From: Hyparrhenia diplandra
Lineage: Eukaryota; Streptophyta; Magnoliopsida; Poales; Poaceae
NCBI GenBank assembly: GCA_015847255.1
Contig: JADLZK010009264.1
Coordinates: 93,208 to 157,207 of the forward strand
Direction: 5' to 3'
DNA length: 64,000 bases
Numbering within the stretch: the first letter of the stretch is position 1; each line of letters begins with the position of its first letter. Below, piece by piece: positions 47,386-58,399 of the stretch. The notes beneath the pieces are model-generated. The model did not search any database. It was given only the letters and a program-made list of their open reading frames with translations, and had not been told where the DNA came from. The translations under genes and the position numbers were made by a program.

Positions 47386-47609
47386 GTGCAGTTTTTGATG
47401 TATTAATACTGAATAAATAAAAACGATTGCTACATTGTGGTTACAAGAAAACCCTTGGTACGCGTTCTTATCTTTATGGGATTACTAGTAAGTATGTTCG
47501 TGTCGCAATATAATAATTTACATACGTTGATCTATTCTAATATGTTTTAGAATTGAACTTGGTATCACAGTTAAATGTGCAATATTTTAGCTCCGATAAA
47601 GATTGCAAC

Positions 47610-49165
47610 TAATAATATAACATACCAATAATTCTTAATTTATTTACTAATGGCAAAGATTAGAAGACGTAAATAAGTTGTTCCATGAGATTTTTCATGA
47701 ACTAGGAAATCGTACATGGATGGTCCAATCCCATTCATGCATGTCCAAACAACCAAACCTAGAGATCCGCATGTTCAAGAATGCCAGCACCACGAAAGGT
47801 CTCATGGATGTGCATGGTGTTGTGGACAAACATAAATCTCAGCGCATAGAGGAGTAGCCTATTCTTGCTGATACTATCAGTGAATCTATATGTACTCTAG
47901 TTCCTTTCATATTTAAGAAGAAGATGATGGCTGCCCAATTAACTTTAGTGCTAATGTTTTTTCAATTGTGGGGTCCTTTTTGTGTTGTAACTGATCTTAG
48001 GCACATAATATAGATGCAACTCAAACATAAACATGGTCTTAATTCATATCCTAAAACATGATCACAAATTAAAACATAATGAAGTGCGGAAAAAATAACC
48101 TGATGACAGTGACAGACCTGAATTAGGTGCGGCCATTAAAGCCTCTTCAGTTGTTAGAGTCGATGTAGATGATGCAGATTCACTAGCTTAGGGCTTGGGA
48201 CGCCATCTGTCGATGAGAAGGAGGTCGCCTGACAGCAACCTTATGAACGCTGCTATGTTGACCTAGATGGGGTCACATCTTCCTAAGCCGTCTAGCACCT
48301 TCAATGATAGGTTTGAGGTTGAAATCAGCGTTGATGGGTTTAGCCTGGGCGTCACCCATTAATATATAGCATTATGGGACGAGAGGGTCATTCCCAAAAT
48401 TGCCTTAGAATTGCCCCCGATCACGGCGAGACTGTCTCTTGTAGGATAGGTAGAATCTTGTTGAATCTGATTGTTCATTTTAATGCCATGAATGAAATTT
48501 TGGAAATCAAGATTGCTATCTTTTTAAATTCAAAGTGACGATTATAATTTGAAACGGAAGGAGTAATATTTAGGGTAAATAAAATAGGATAAATCTCCTC
48601 TAGCTTAAGTTCCAAACAATATTTTTATGCCATCAATGAAATTAGGAAATTTTGATTGAGCGTTCCAAACAAGAACTGCTTATATCGAAGTTTTGGTGAA
48701 CTTCATCAAACTGGAGGAGGCGGCGCGTGTCGGTTGGCACGATAGGTTAAGTGTGGAACGGCCCGGTTACTATAGCTTTCCCCCTCTCTCTCTCTCTATA
48801 TATACCTAATAAACGCTTCAAAATATTCCCGTCGCTTTCCGACCCGCGTGTACACTTTTTATGTATATAAAATCGGGTCATATACTCCTTCTTAGTCACA
48901 AAGGAAAGAAAAGAAAAAAAAAAGCTGCTCTTGTGCCCCCACGACACGAGGCCACGACCCACGTTTTCCTCGAGAGACTAGAATCACAGTTCTTTCGTAG
49001 TTTCCACATATTCTTCGTAGGCAACGAAAGAACTACCATGCTTCCCCTCCTTCCTCGAGCAGGGGAAGGCGACGACGAATATCCCACAGTTCCCAGTTCC
49101 CAACAACAGCGGCGCATGATCCTAGAGCAGCAGGCTTTTGCTTTGCAATGGCTTGCATTCCTTTG
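47610..49165. other. Intergenic, no gene seen
   Basis: AT-rich sequence with no recognisable coding domain. A CT microsatellite and TATA tract lie at 48781-48810. A plus-strand ORF at 48861-49166 is Lys- and Gln-rich and unrecognised. It may be leader sequence of the BTB remnant, but I cannot support this. Confidence 0.4.
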
Positions 49166-50441
49166 ATGCGGGTTCAAGGCTGCGGCGTCCAAAAGTGGCG
49201 GAGCTAGGATTTTTAAGGTAGGGTGGTCCCTCGTATAATTTTTTTTTGTCGCAAAAAATTTAACATGCCTATACACAAGTAAATTAGTATACCAAACCAA
49301 TAATTCAATACTTTAAAAATCATATATTGAAAATAAAATAATTCAGCTTTGCATTTGCATACCCTATGCCTATCCCACTGTTTTGTGCATATCACTGACG
49401 GCTGAACAAATTTTTATATTGGAATCAAGAGACCAAGACACCTGTGATTTATGATGAATAAATTAAATAATAAATGAGTATAGCCGTATATAAGCTATAC
49501 ACATATACAGATTTCATATAAGATCAGAACAAGCAGTGAACGACGAACGTGAACCTGATCAGGCAGTAGCCACTTCGCCGGCCGCCGGCACCAGCAATCA
49601 CCGATCGATCAACCAGTACTGCGATCAACGGAAGTGTCCACTAGTCCACTGGTGCCGGCGCGGAACGGGAGCAGGCACCGGTCCAGACTCCAGCGGCGTC
49701 GCGGCAGATCAGTGGCTTGATCCTGTAGCTCAACCGACGGACGGACTGAAACTTAATTGATCAGATCAAGTCTTGATGGGCCTATCTCTCACTCTGTTTT
49801 TTTTTTTTTTTTTGACTGGATCAAAATCCTATTTTCATGGGCTGTACTTGGGCTGAGCTCAGGGTGGTCCGCGGCCCAACTGGACCACCCTGTAGCTCCG
49901 CCACTGGCGGCGTCCCCGGTGCTGGAGCGGATGATCGTGGGCGCGCGTCGCGGGTGGGACGCCGAGCCGACTGCACCACCGTCCGCGTCTTGGGCGCACC
50001 CTCCGACGCCGTCGTCGCCTTCCCCTGCTTCCTCTACTCCAACCCCAGGTAACGACAGCGGCAACTACCAATAACCAACAGCGTGCCTGCCAGGCTGCGC
50101 GCGGCCTGTCCCGGCCGGTTGCCTTGCCGGAGTCCTCCTCCTCGCACCTCGCTGATCGTCGCGCGTGATGCAGGGCGACGGCGGGGAGGTGGGCGGAGGG
50201 CGTGCACGGGGCGGCGCTGCTGGCGCTGGCGCACGCGTACCGTGTCCCGTGGATGAAGCTGGCCGCGGTCTGCGACGCGCCGCGGCTGTGCCTGGCGTGC
50301 GCGCGCCTCGCGGGCAAGGACCTTGACGCGGTCGAGGGGTGGCGCTTCGCGGGCCGCCACGACGCCGCGCTCCTGCTCAACCTGCTCCACGACGACGGCC
50401 AGGCGCGCCTCGCCGTGCCATGCCTTGCCTCCAACGGTTAG
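49166..50441 (+). pseudogene. BTB/POZ domain gene remnant split by a transposon
   Basis: The coding frame before the insertion reads FKAAAS and resumes after it with PVLERMIVGARRGWDAE, the standard BTB 'AAxSPVxxxM' helix. A frameshift near 49960-49975 switches to a frame reading TVRVLGAPSDAVVAF and YSNPR. A donor at 50048/50049 and an acceptor ending at 50173 lead to exon 2 (50174-50441): EGVHGAALLALAHAYRVPWM, then CDAPRLCLACARLAGKDL and a C-terminal BACK-like part ending at TAG. BTB proteins of this type are often Cullin-3 adaptors. The N-terminal start of the BTB fold is not recognised, so with the insertion and the frameshift this copy is dead. Confidence 0.75.
49191..49906. mobile_element. 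Mutator-like non-autonomous element, 716 bp
   Basis: Ends share AGTGGCGGAGCTA as an inverted repeat (49194-49206, and its complement TAGCTCCGCCACT ending at 49905). The flanks carry the 9-bp direct repeat GCGGCGTCC (49182-49190 and 49907-49915), the usual Mutator-type duplication length. 'GGGTGGTCC' words near both ends extend the symmetry. No transposase. It sits inside the BTB exon. Confidence 0.8.
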
Positions 50442-50746
50442 CTGGTCAAGACATTGTTTTGTGTTGGGATTAAGAAACAAGTTTCCAGGCAGGGTCAGAA
50501 CTATCCCTTGTGAACAAGTGATGGCTTTGCTGAATGACAACAGTTCCATGACACACCAGCTTCTGGTATAGCGCGATATCTCATAGCCCAACCATGCGGC
50601 GGCACACACTAGTGTCACCGTTGAGGTACCAAGCTGAACACCCATCCATCCTCCAAAAGACCGTACAGAACAAGAAAAAGAATCACTACAAAAAGAATAA
50701 CAGCTCAATGTGAAATCCTCAGCTCTAATGAGGACCTATCTTCAGA
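50442..50746. other. Spacer between convergent BTB remnant and GDPDL gene
   Basis: Short sequence, probably the 3' UTR of the minus-strand gene. Nothing else is seen. Confidence 0.5.
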
Positions 50747-53700
50747 TCAGATGAAGAGGGAAGCACATAGCATCAGCAATGTGATGAGGATTGAGACATC
50801 TGTCCGCATTATGAGAGCGGCATGCGAAGGCGATGCAGGCAGGGTGGTGTTACTGACTGGAGGTAGGGCTGGTTCTGCGACGTCAGCGTCCGTCAGGAGC
50901 GGCATTGGCGCCGGTGCTGGTGGCTGTGCATCTGGGGGCATGGTCCCAAGGAGGCCACCTGGTTGCGGAGGCTGCATAAATTGTGGTGTGTTCTTTCCCA
51001 TGCTCGTGCAGGAGTTCACTGCAGAAAGTGACCAATACATTCATCATTTCAATGACTTAACACATGATACGGTAGCTTGTGATCAGGAACTTACATTTGT
51101 ATCTGTGAGCAGTCCCAGGAAATCAGTGATGACCCCATCCACCTTAGCACCTTGCACATAAGCATTAATCTGTACAGTGGCGTCTGTAAAGAAGTCATAT
51201 GGCTGAGAACCAAACTCGTTCATGAGCACGTAAACGTAAACTTGGAGGCCAGCAGACTGAAGGGACTGAACAAGATTATTGGTCTGGTTTGTCAAGTAAG
51301 AATGGGTTTGCGGGAAAACAGATGTGGTGGTGACAGATACGGCGTTAGCAAACTTCTTAATATCTGCAAGGGAGGAAGGTGCAGCATCTCTCTGACACTT
51401 TCTTCAATCATGTAGACAAGGTTGTACTTGGTTTCCTGCTTCAACTTCACTAGAACTGAGCTGTTGGTTGACTGAATCATAACATTCTGGGCAGTCTGTT
51501 TGCTATAACCAGAGTCATCAAGTGCTTTTTGATCACTGCATCTACCACACCAAATCCAAGCTCCTCTGCCATGAATGCAGCATGCTGCCAAAGATAAAAA
51601 GAAAAGGGAGAATGAGGTGTGGTGAGGACTTTGCAACATGCATGAGACATAAAAAAAAGGGGATTGGCTTCCCTTCAGTAATCCTTTGTAGGGCCCGAAG
51701 TTCACAGATTTTTAAAACCATGTCAAGTGTAGCTAGTTAGGGGGTAAAATCACATTATTTACTTCAATCCAGGTTCTTCGCAAGCAAAATTAGACAGAGA
51801 AACGCTAGATAACCTAGTGAAGGATTATGTAGCTAAAATATCCATGAACTGGTCACTATGATTTTTAAATTCTACTAGATTACTTGTGGGCTTGTGGCAG
51901 TGTCGAAACTTAGACTATATGGTGAACATAGGGTTCAGTGGCCCAGCTGCCAACACTCTTATCAAGGTTCTGTACAAGAATGAAGTTTGTTTTTTCACTA
52001 ATCTATATATATGTCATTTATTACTTTGGATTCTGCCAGTCTAGTCTTAAATTACATAATACAAAAACAATTTTACTAACTGTACAGGTTGTGTTTTTCA
52101 GATCTAATACCCAACAACCCCTAAAAGCATTGCTCTCAGTGCAGTATACTTTGATATAAGAATTTGGAACAGCGATACAGCCAACTCCATATCATTTAAA
52201 TATACATTCAAACTAGATATGACATGTTTCCATATCATTAATTTCTTACCTCAATACTTATCAGGATTCCTGACAAATCCTTTCCCTTTGCAAAGTTCAT
52301 TAATTTCTTACCTCAATACTTATCAGGATTCCTGACAAATCCTTTCCCTTTTGCAAAGTTCAAAAAGTCCGATAATCTCATTAAATTTCCTGCATTCTTG
52401 TTTCTGGGATTTCTGTACTGTTTATAGTTGCTCACAGGGTTTGATATCATGGCTGCCAATAAAAAATGTTAGTTTTGAAGCAACTATGATCAGTGCAAGA
52501 AAAATTGCAGATGTTGGCTTCTATTTGCATACAAGCATTCGGGTTTTAAAAAATTAGGTGAAATGATATAAAATCAACTTACGCTTTTTAGGTTCTTGAA
52601 ATATCATCCCAAGTAAGGTTGAAGGTGAAGACTCCAGGTCTGTCCTTTAGAACGTTGATGGTAGTTATCTGAGAAGCAAATTGTGATTTTGCAACAGTTG
52701 TTACGTCCATTAGGTCAACAGAACTCATGCATATCAGTATGCCATCTTTGGTCACTTGAACAGAACAGTCAATGACATCTGCACCATCGGCAACTGCCTT
52801 TTTCATAAGCTTGGTCGGTGCAGTCTGGGTAGTCACCGCTAGCACCATTATGAGAGATAACTAGAGGTTTAGCTGAAATGTCAATGTGTGACGAAATTCA
52901 GTAACATTACAAAATTGGTGAAGTACGTTAAGCATGAAGTGACAAAGGAAGCAGGTGTACCATGATCCATCTTGCTGTTGTTCAGGTTACTAAAGCAACC
53001 CTAAAGGGGAAAATGAAGAAGAAATCAATACCAACGAGGTTCATGCCAACTTGTTAAGGAGATTCATGCTATTCCAACTTGTTAGAAGATTCATACTACA
53101 TCTTCCAACTTGTTAGAAGATCCTTGCTACATCTTTTTTTTTTTTTAAAAAGGAACTTCATTCCAGCCTTCACATCCAAGTTTGGATGATTACAGCTCAC
53201 AGTCATAACAAATGGGATATTCATGCCAAAAGTTTTTAAAAATAGCTGAACCATGATTCCAGAACAACTGTTCTAAATAAAAGATCACACTGACCTCACC
53301 TTGAGTGCATAAAATTCTTTAACATACTTGTTAATAGCATGGTGAAAAAAAAAGGATAGGTGGACTCACCAACTGCCTCGGAAAGAGTAATTGGAGAATC
53401 ACTCAATACACCATCAACAGAGAAGGCACCGTTATCAATGAAGGAAAGATATTCTGCTAATGGATCAGAGCTGTAGTTATAGCTGATAGTAAAGTCATTT
53501 GCAAAGTCAGCAGCATAGATTTCTAGCCCTGCTTTTGTGAGCATCATCAGCAACTGAAGTATAAGCCAGCAGGTAATTATCTGATGTAACAGGCCAGATA
53601 TAGCTTTTGGGGACAAGTATTCCAGAGGCAAAAGTCTTGACAAATGTTAGATTTTTTCAACATTGAGCCGTATGTCTGGTTTGTTGATGGCTCAATAGAG

Positions 53701-56045
53701 CGTTCGTCAAGAAAGCGGAACACAAGCTTTGTCTTGTTGCTAACTCTTCCAGATATACTGGTGAGGAAGTTCACCTCAGGTGACGAGATGTAATCGATAA
53801 TGATTTGTTTCGATAAAGACAGGATATAGCTTCTCATGCTGAGCTTAAACTGGCTGTAGAAACTGTCTTGCTACAATTTAAAAAGAAAACAAATGTTCAG
53901 GTGAGAGGAAAATCACCAAATTTGTAGTTCAAAAGCTAGTTAAAGTTTTATCCCTACCTGGACATTTAACCAAACAGCAGCGGGCTTAAATCGAGTGTAA
54001 ACAAAATCAACAGGATTTATTGCCGAGATACCATCATATTTATCGGTACGAGATTGGACCGACTGCTTCACTGCAAATATCAAAAGGCTGGGTTAATGAA
54101 GCATGACATCTGCACTCAATGCACAGACATATTCCTTTGAGTGTACAAAAGAATACCATCACAGTTGAAAATGCTCAAGACTGTAGTGAAACACAAATTT
54201 GTAACTCCACTTACGAGATACGTTTTGCAGATCATTGAGCATATAGTCCATGGTGAACCATCCCAATGTAGGTACGCCATTAACGTCGTAGGTCTTCTTC
54301 CCTTGTGGAAAAACAAGGGCTATCGTTGTGCAGTTATCCATGTTTATGCTCGGTAGGCAGATACCTTGACCATCCTTGGTCAACCGAACATCACACCACG
54401 TGACTGTGCCATTGGAGCTAAAATTCGGAAGAGCCAGATAAGCAAAATCACTGGAATCAGGAAATAGACCGGAGAAGCCGCCCTTAGCAACGATAACTGG
54501 AGCATTGCCTGGACCATTGAGATGATTGTTACTGTTAGGGTCGATCATGAGGATGAACAAAGTACTGGAACAAAAGCACCACCCCAATTAATACCCCATC
54601 GACCTCCCATCCCATCCTGAAAACAAGCAATCCTCAGGGCCATAAGCAGACCATGAACAGTAGACGCCAGCAGCTAATGATTTACTAGTGTTTTTCACTA
54701 AGAAAGTGGTTATGCATAGTCCTGTACTTGGGGATACGGTTGTGTAAACAGTAAACTATTGTGAAAGATGTTGGTATTGAGTCCCAACCAAAATGCCACT
54801 GAGATGGAAAGGCTACCGTGCAATTGTTTTTTAACGAAATGGTAAGCATCATGGCTGAGCTTCCAATGAGAAGACTGTAAATATAGGACACCAAACAATG
54901 TGCTTAGCAAATATAAACATCGACTTCGTTAAAATGACCCTTGAAACGTTGTCCTTTTGTTTTCCATGACATTTGGAGTTTTTCATCGATCGCTTTGTTA
55001 ATGAAAAGACATATATTTTGTCCCTGACATGACCCTTTTTTTTGCCCTTCTGTCTTGCGAGGTTTTGTGTCGTTCCTTCTTCACGCCGCCGCCACGCCCG
55101 ATCCCTTCCTCGACCCCACTGAGATCGACGCGCCGCCACCATGGACGTTCCGGAGAGCAACGCGAAGCTTGGTCCACGAGGCCGGGCACGCATTGGGATT
55201 AACAAAGTGAAGAAAACACGGCAAGTAGCAACGCATTGGTCCTCCCTTCCGTCAAGATGCTAGCAGTAGCAACACGGCAAGATGCTAGCAAGCGGGCGCC
55301 TGGCTTCGACGTGCTCTCGCTATTACTCGGGGGACGACGAGGACCGGGTCGCTTTCCAGTGGCCACACGGACGTTCTCGGCTGTCGTGAAGAAGGAACGA
55401 CCGCTGAAACCGATTCATCGGGCCTCATGTCGTAACACAGAAGGGCAAAATTGTCATGCGAGGGACAAAATATATGTCTTTTGATTAACAAAGTGATCCA
55501 GATGTCATGGAAAACAAGAAGCCAACGATCAACAACGATCAAGGGTCATTTTAACGGAGTCGATGCATGTTTGAAGTCCTATATTTGCGAGGCACATTTT
55601 AACAGAGTCGATGTTTCAAGACTAGCAAAACTATATCTTGCCGAAGAATCCCTAAAAAACTATTTTCTGCAGAAAAACCAGAAGCTTGAGTCCCCCAAAG
55701 AAGAACTAAATGCGCAGCCAAGCTCATCCTGCAGGCCAAGCTGTAGTAAAAAAACCAAATGCGCAGCCAAGCTCATCCTGCAGGCCAAGCTGTAGTAAAA
55801 AACCAAATTCGCAGTTTACAGTAAAAAGGCTGATCTTTAAGCGAAAGAGTGGCAGCAAATCGACCAGATCAGATACACACACACACAACTTTTCAAGAAC
55901 CGAAGTGATCGAGAGCGCAGGGAGTCGAGCTACCGCTCAGAGTCTTCCACTTCTGGGCGGCGGCGGAGCCGAGCGCGAGCAGGAGCAGCAGCAGGAGCAG
56001 CTGGACGGAACCAAGAAAGGAGCAGGCGCTGCTGTTCCTCCCCAT
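50747..56045 (-). CDS. GPI-anchored glycerophosphodiester phosphodiesterase-like protein (GDPDL/SHV3 type)
   Basis: Exons (complement): 56045-55934, 54508-54215, 54070-53958, 53870-53370, 53000-52961, 52872-52583, 52452-52312, 51584-51095, 51018-50747. Exon 1 is a signal peptide (MGRNSSACSF, then poly-Leu, ..GSAAAQKW). Exons 2-4 form a first GDPD domain (IVAKGGFSGLFPDSSDFAY). Exons 5-8 form a second (ISHNGASGDYPDCTDQAY, ADVIDCSVQVTKDG, HAAFMAEELGFGVVDA). Exon 9 is Pro-rich with a hydrophobic tail (ILITLLMLCASLFI) for GPI attachment. Arabidopsis SHV3 and relatives act at the cell surface in cell-wall and cellulose organisation. Frame breaks occur near 53652, 53533, 53000, 52797, 52595, 52340, 51526 and 51387, mostly one base in short runs. 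Joins 6/7 and 8/9 do not phase cleanly. It is either an error-rich consensus or a young pseudogene. Confidence 0.78.
52237..52360. repeat. 62-bp tandem duplication of a GDPDL exon 7/intron border
   Basis: The block from 'attaatttcttacctcaata' to 'ctttgcaaagttc' occurs at 52237 and again at 52299. The copies differ only in one homopolymer (T3 versus T4). It contains the exon end and GTAAGA donor on the minus strand. The copy in the intron (52237-52298) keeps the correct AKGKDLSGILISIE frame, while the copy used by the exon does not. Confidence 0.85.
53044..53132. repeat. About 30-bp tandem repeat in a GDPDL intron
   Basis: Three copies of '(t)ccaacttgttagaagat(t/c)c(a/t)t(a/g)ctacatct', the first more diverged. 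They are followed by a T run (53134-53146) and 'aaaaaggaacttcattcc', which looks like a truncated LINE tail in minus orientation. Confidence 0.7.
54879..55586. mobile_element. Long-inverted-repeat element in GDPDL intron 1
   Basis: Arms of roughly 200 bp (about 54879-55085 and 55386-55586) are imperfect inverted copies: 'aaatataggac', 'gttaaaatgacccttg', 'ttgttttccatgacat', 'gacatatattttgtccct' and 'cgttccttcttcac' all recur in complement. The ~300-bp centre is GC-rich, unlike the arms. Such long terminal repeats are typical of Mutator-like or foldback elements. No clear target duplication was found, so the boundaries are approximate. Confidence 0.65.
55709..55805. repeat. 49-bp two-copy tandem repeat
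   Basis: 'aatgcgcagccaagctcatc' starts at 55709 and 55758. Copies are otherwise the same except for the A-run length and the last word. It lies in GDPDL intron 1. Confidence 0.85.
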
Positions 56046-57326
56046 TGCGAGCCGCCACCACCTACGCGACCACCGGCGGCGGCGTCGGCAGCAGACGCAG
56101 ACGCAGCTCCAGGAGCTGGAGCTCAAGAACGCCCCCTGGAAGAGGGGGCAGAGGAAGCGAAGGCGATGATTAGGAGGTAGCGAGCCAGCCAGGGAGGGAG
56201 AGCAAATGCACGTCCGGCGGCCGCGTTTGCGTTGGATTTTTAAAGACCAAGAAGAGACGAGGCGATGCTGCTGCTGGGCTGTCTGTGTGTGATAGGAGGA
56301 GAAAGTGGCCTCAGGGTCAGCGCGAACGACCGTTCGTTCGAGACCCGACCCAGCCTATGAGTCCGACATCAGTTACTTTCCATTTAAGGAAAATAATCCA
56401 TTTCCGCATACATGCGGTCTGACCCACTTCACTTTTCAGCCGTTGCATGTGAGTTTCACTATTCTTTCGCTATGACATAAGCCTGATGCAGGGTTTAAAA
56501 AAACCAAAACATCTAAATAACTTATAGCGTCCACAATGGTAATAGCTAGTATTACTATATAGTCGGACGATACGATTGGAAAGATAACCAAAAAAAAAAG
56601 ATTATCATATACTAGAGCCACGCTTCTCTAATATGTTTTTACCACGCCAAATAGATCGTTACTTGCCTTTCGTCATTAGTGATTCTTATCTCTACTTTTT
56701 TCCACGCCACGTGGCGACCTGGCTAGCTAAATAGCTAACCATTGCAGACACCCTTATGAATGATGTATCTTTTTTAAATCCGTCTACACCCGCTGATGCC
56801 TCTACGCGACGAGATGAACAAAACTAGACCTCTTGCATATGTTTCAGTTTTTTTTACTTTTACCATAACTTAAGTGTACTAACTTAGTATAACATACCAC
56901 TTATATCATAACTTATGTCAAAAAAATTAGGAACAAATTAATTTATAACTTATGTCAAAACTTACAAACACAAAATTATCAACATAGAAGAATAAGTTAA
57001 CTTGTAACTTATACTAAACCTTAGAAAACACAAAAAGTTATGAAACACAATTATATGATTTTTTACTAGAAAAAAAAATCAAAGCATATGAAAGTAGGAT
57101 TTAGTTTTGTTCGTCTAGAATAGAGACGGAACTGAAAATGGATATACCATTCATAAGGTACATCACATGAAATTAATACTTTTTTTTTTCTTTTCTCCTT
57201 AGATACGTCAGATGTGACGTCAAGCGCATGCAGCCACGCGGAAGTGAAAAGCGCACGAGTTGAGAAGTGCTAGCTCACGTCAGGCGCATCCAGCCGCGTG
57301 GGGAATGAAGACTGCGGGGACTGAAT
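56046..57326. other. GDPDL 5' region and AT-rich spacer
   Basis: The first ~250 bp are GC-rich 5' UTR/promoter of the minus-strand gene. The rest is AT-rich. About 56750-57165 looks like an imperfect inverted repeat: 'cttatgaatgatgtatc' and 'gaacaaaactaga' at the left recur in complement near 57148-57163 and 57104-57117, suggesting a decayed MITE. No gene. Confidence 0.45.
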
Positions 57327-57381
57327 AACCTAAGACACTTTTGATGCTCAAAAAAAAAAAAAAAAAACCTAAGACACTTTT
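57327..57381 (+). mobile_element. Minimal poly(A) insertion with 16-bp target duplication
   Basis: AACCTAAGACACTTTT occurs at 57327-57342 and 57366-57381. Between the copies there is only GATGCTC and A18 (57350-57367, sharing two A with the repeat). This is the clearest of the three such sites in the window. Confidence 0.7.
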
Positions 57382-58394
57382 TGCTGTCTGCGGGCTCAGT
57401 TCCTGTTTAATTCTTCATCATCTAACTAATCGTCTTTCATAATCATACTCAGTCCGGTGGACCACATTAGTAATGGTACTAATCTTTCCTGCTGTCCTGT
57501 GCCCGGCGGTGCTCCAGATCGAGCGAGCCAGCCCCTGCCTGCCTGTGCCCGGCGGTGCTTGACCCGGGGCACTACTTGCCAACCGACGGTTTACCTTAAA
57601 TACAAATAGTGGTTGCTCAATCCGGCTGCATATTATATTCTACCTGCTGAGCCACGATTTTTATTCCAGGCGCACATGAAGCTAGCCCTCGCGACAAAAT
57701 GGGAATGGAAATCATGGCCATGTTAAGGGTCGATCGGTGGGTACCAACAACTTACTTGCCCATCTTTCGTAGCCGCGACAGGCGATCGGGATACAAATGT
57801 CACTGCGTCCTAGTTTCGGCCTTTCGGGTAATTTTGCCTTCTGCAAGGGCAGATCAGCGTGACCATTCAACAACAAAAAGATAGCCCAGGACATGATAAC
57901 GCGGGCCACCGTAGGTTTTGGAATGGAACAAAAAACACCCATGTTCCGATCGGGCCAAAAACGTCGTCTCCGATCGGCGCCAAGCTGGGCGTCAGAGCTC
58001 GCATTTTCTCTTCTTGGCTGACGTAAAGCATACCAAAAGCAAACCTATAACGTATACGGAGTACTTCCAGCGAGCAATACCAGTTCGGGCTCAGGGACAC
58101 AAAGTGCGGCGGTGCTCCAGCAATGCCTCAAGAGGGTGACATCGCGAGACGCCAACAATGTTGGGATAACAAACGAGAGCCCAGGACTTTCGTCCCAAGC
58201 TGCATCGGACAGAAAGTCTTCAACGACGCCTCAAGGAGGTAGATGACACACCGCTGCATGCCTGCTGCTGGGGGCAATAGGGGCGGGGTTTTCCGCCCGA
58301 TTCTTGTCAGAGGACCACTCGGCGCCGCCCGAGCAGCGGAGCGCGAGATGAGAGCGAAGCTCAGGGGCGCAAGCAGTGAATCCACCACACCAGC
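57382..58394. other. Intergenic; unrecognised minus-strand frame
   Basis: A minus-strand frame from about 58400 to 58128 reads without stops (..RIGRKTPPLLPPAAG..) but matches nothing I know, and it is cut by the solo LTR. It may be a piece of an older element. No gene is called. Confidence 0.4.
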
Positions 58395-58399
58395 AGCGG

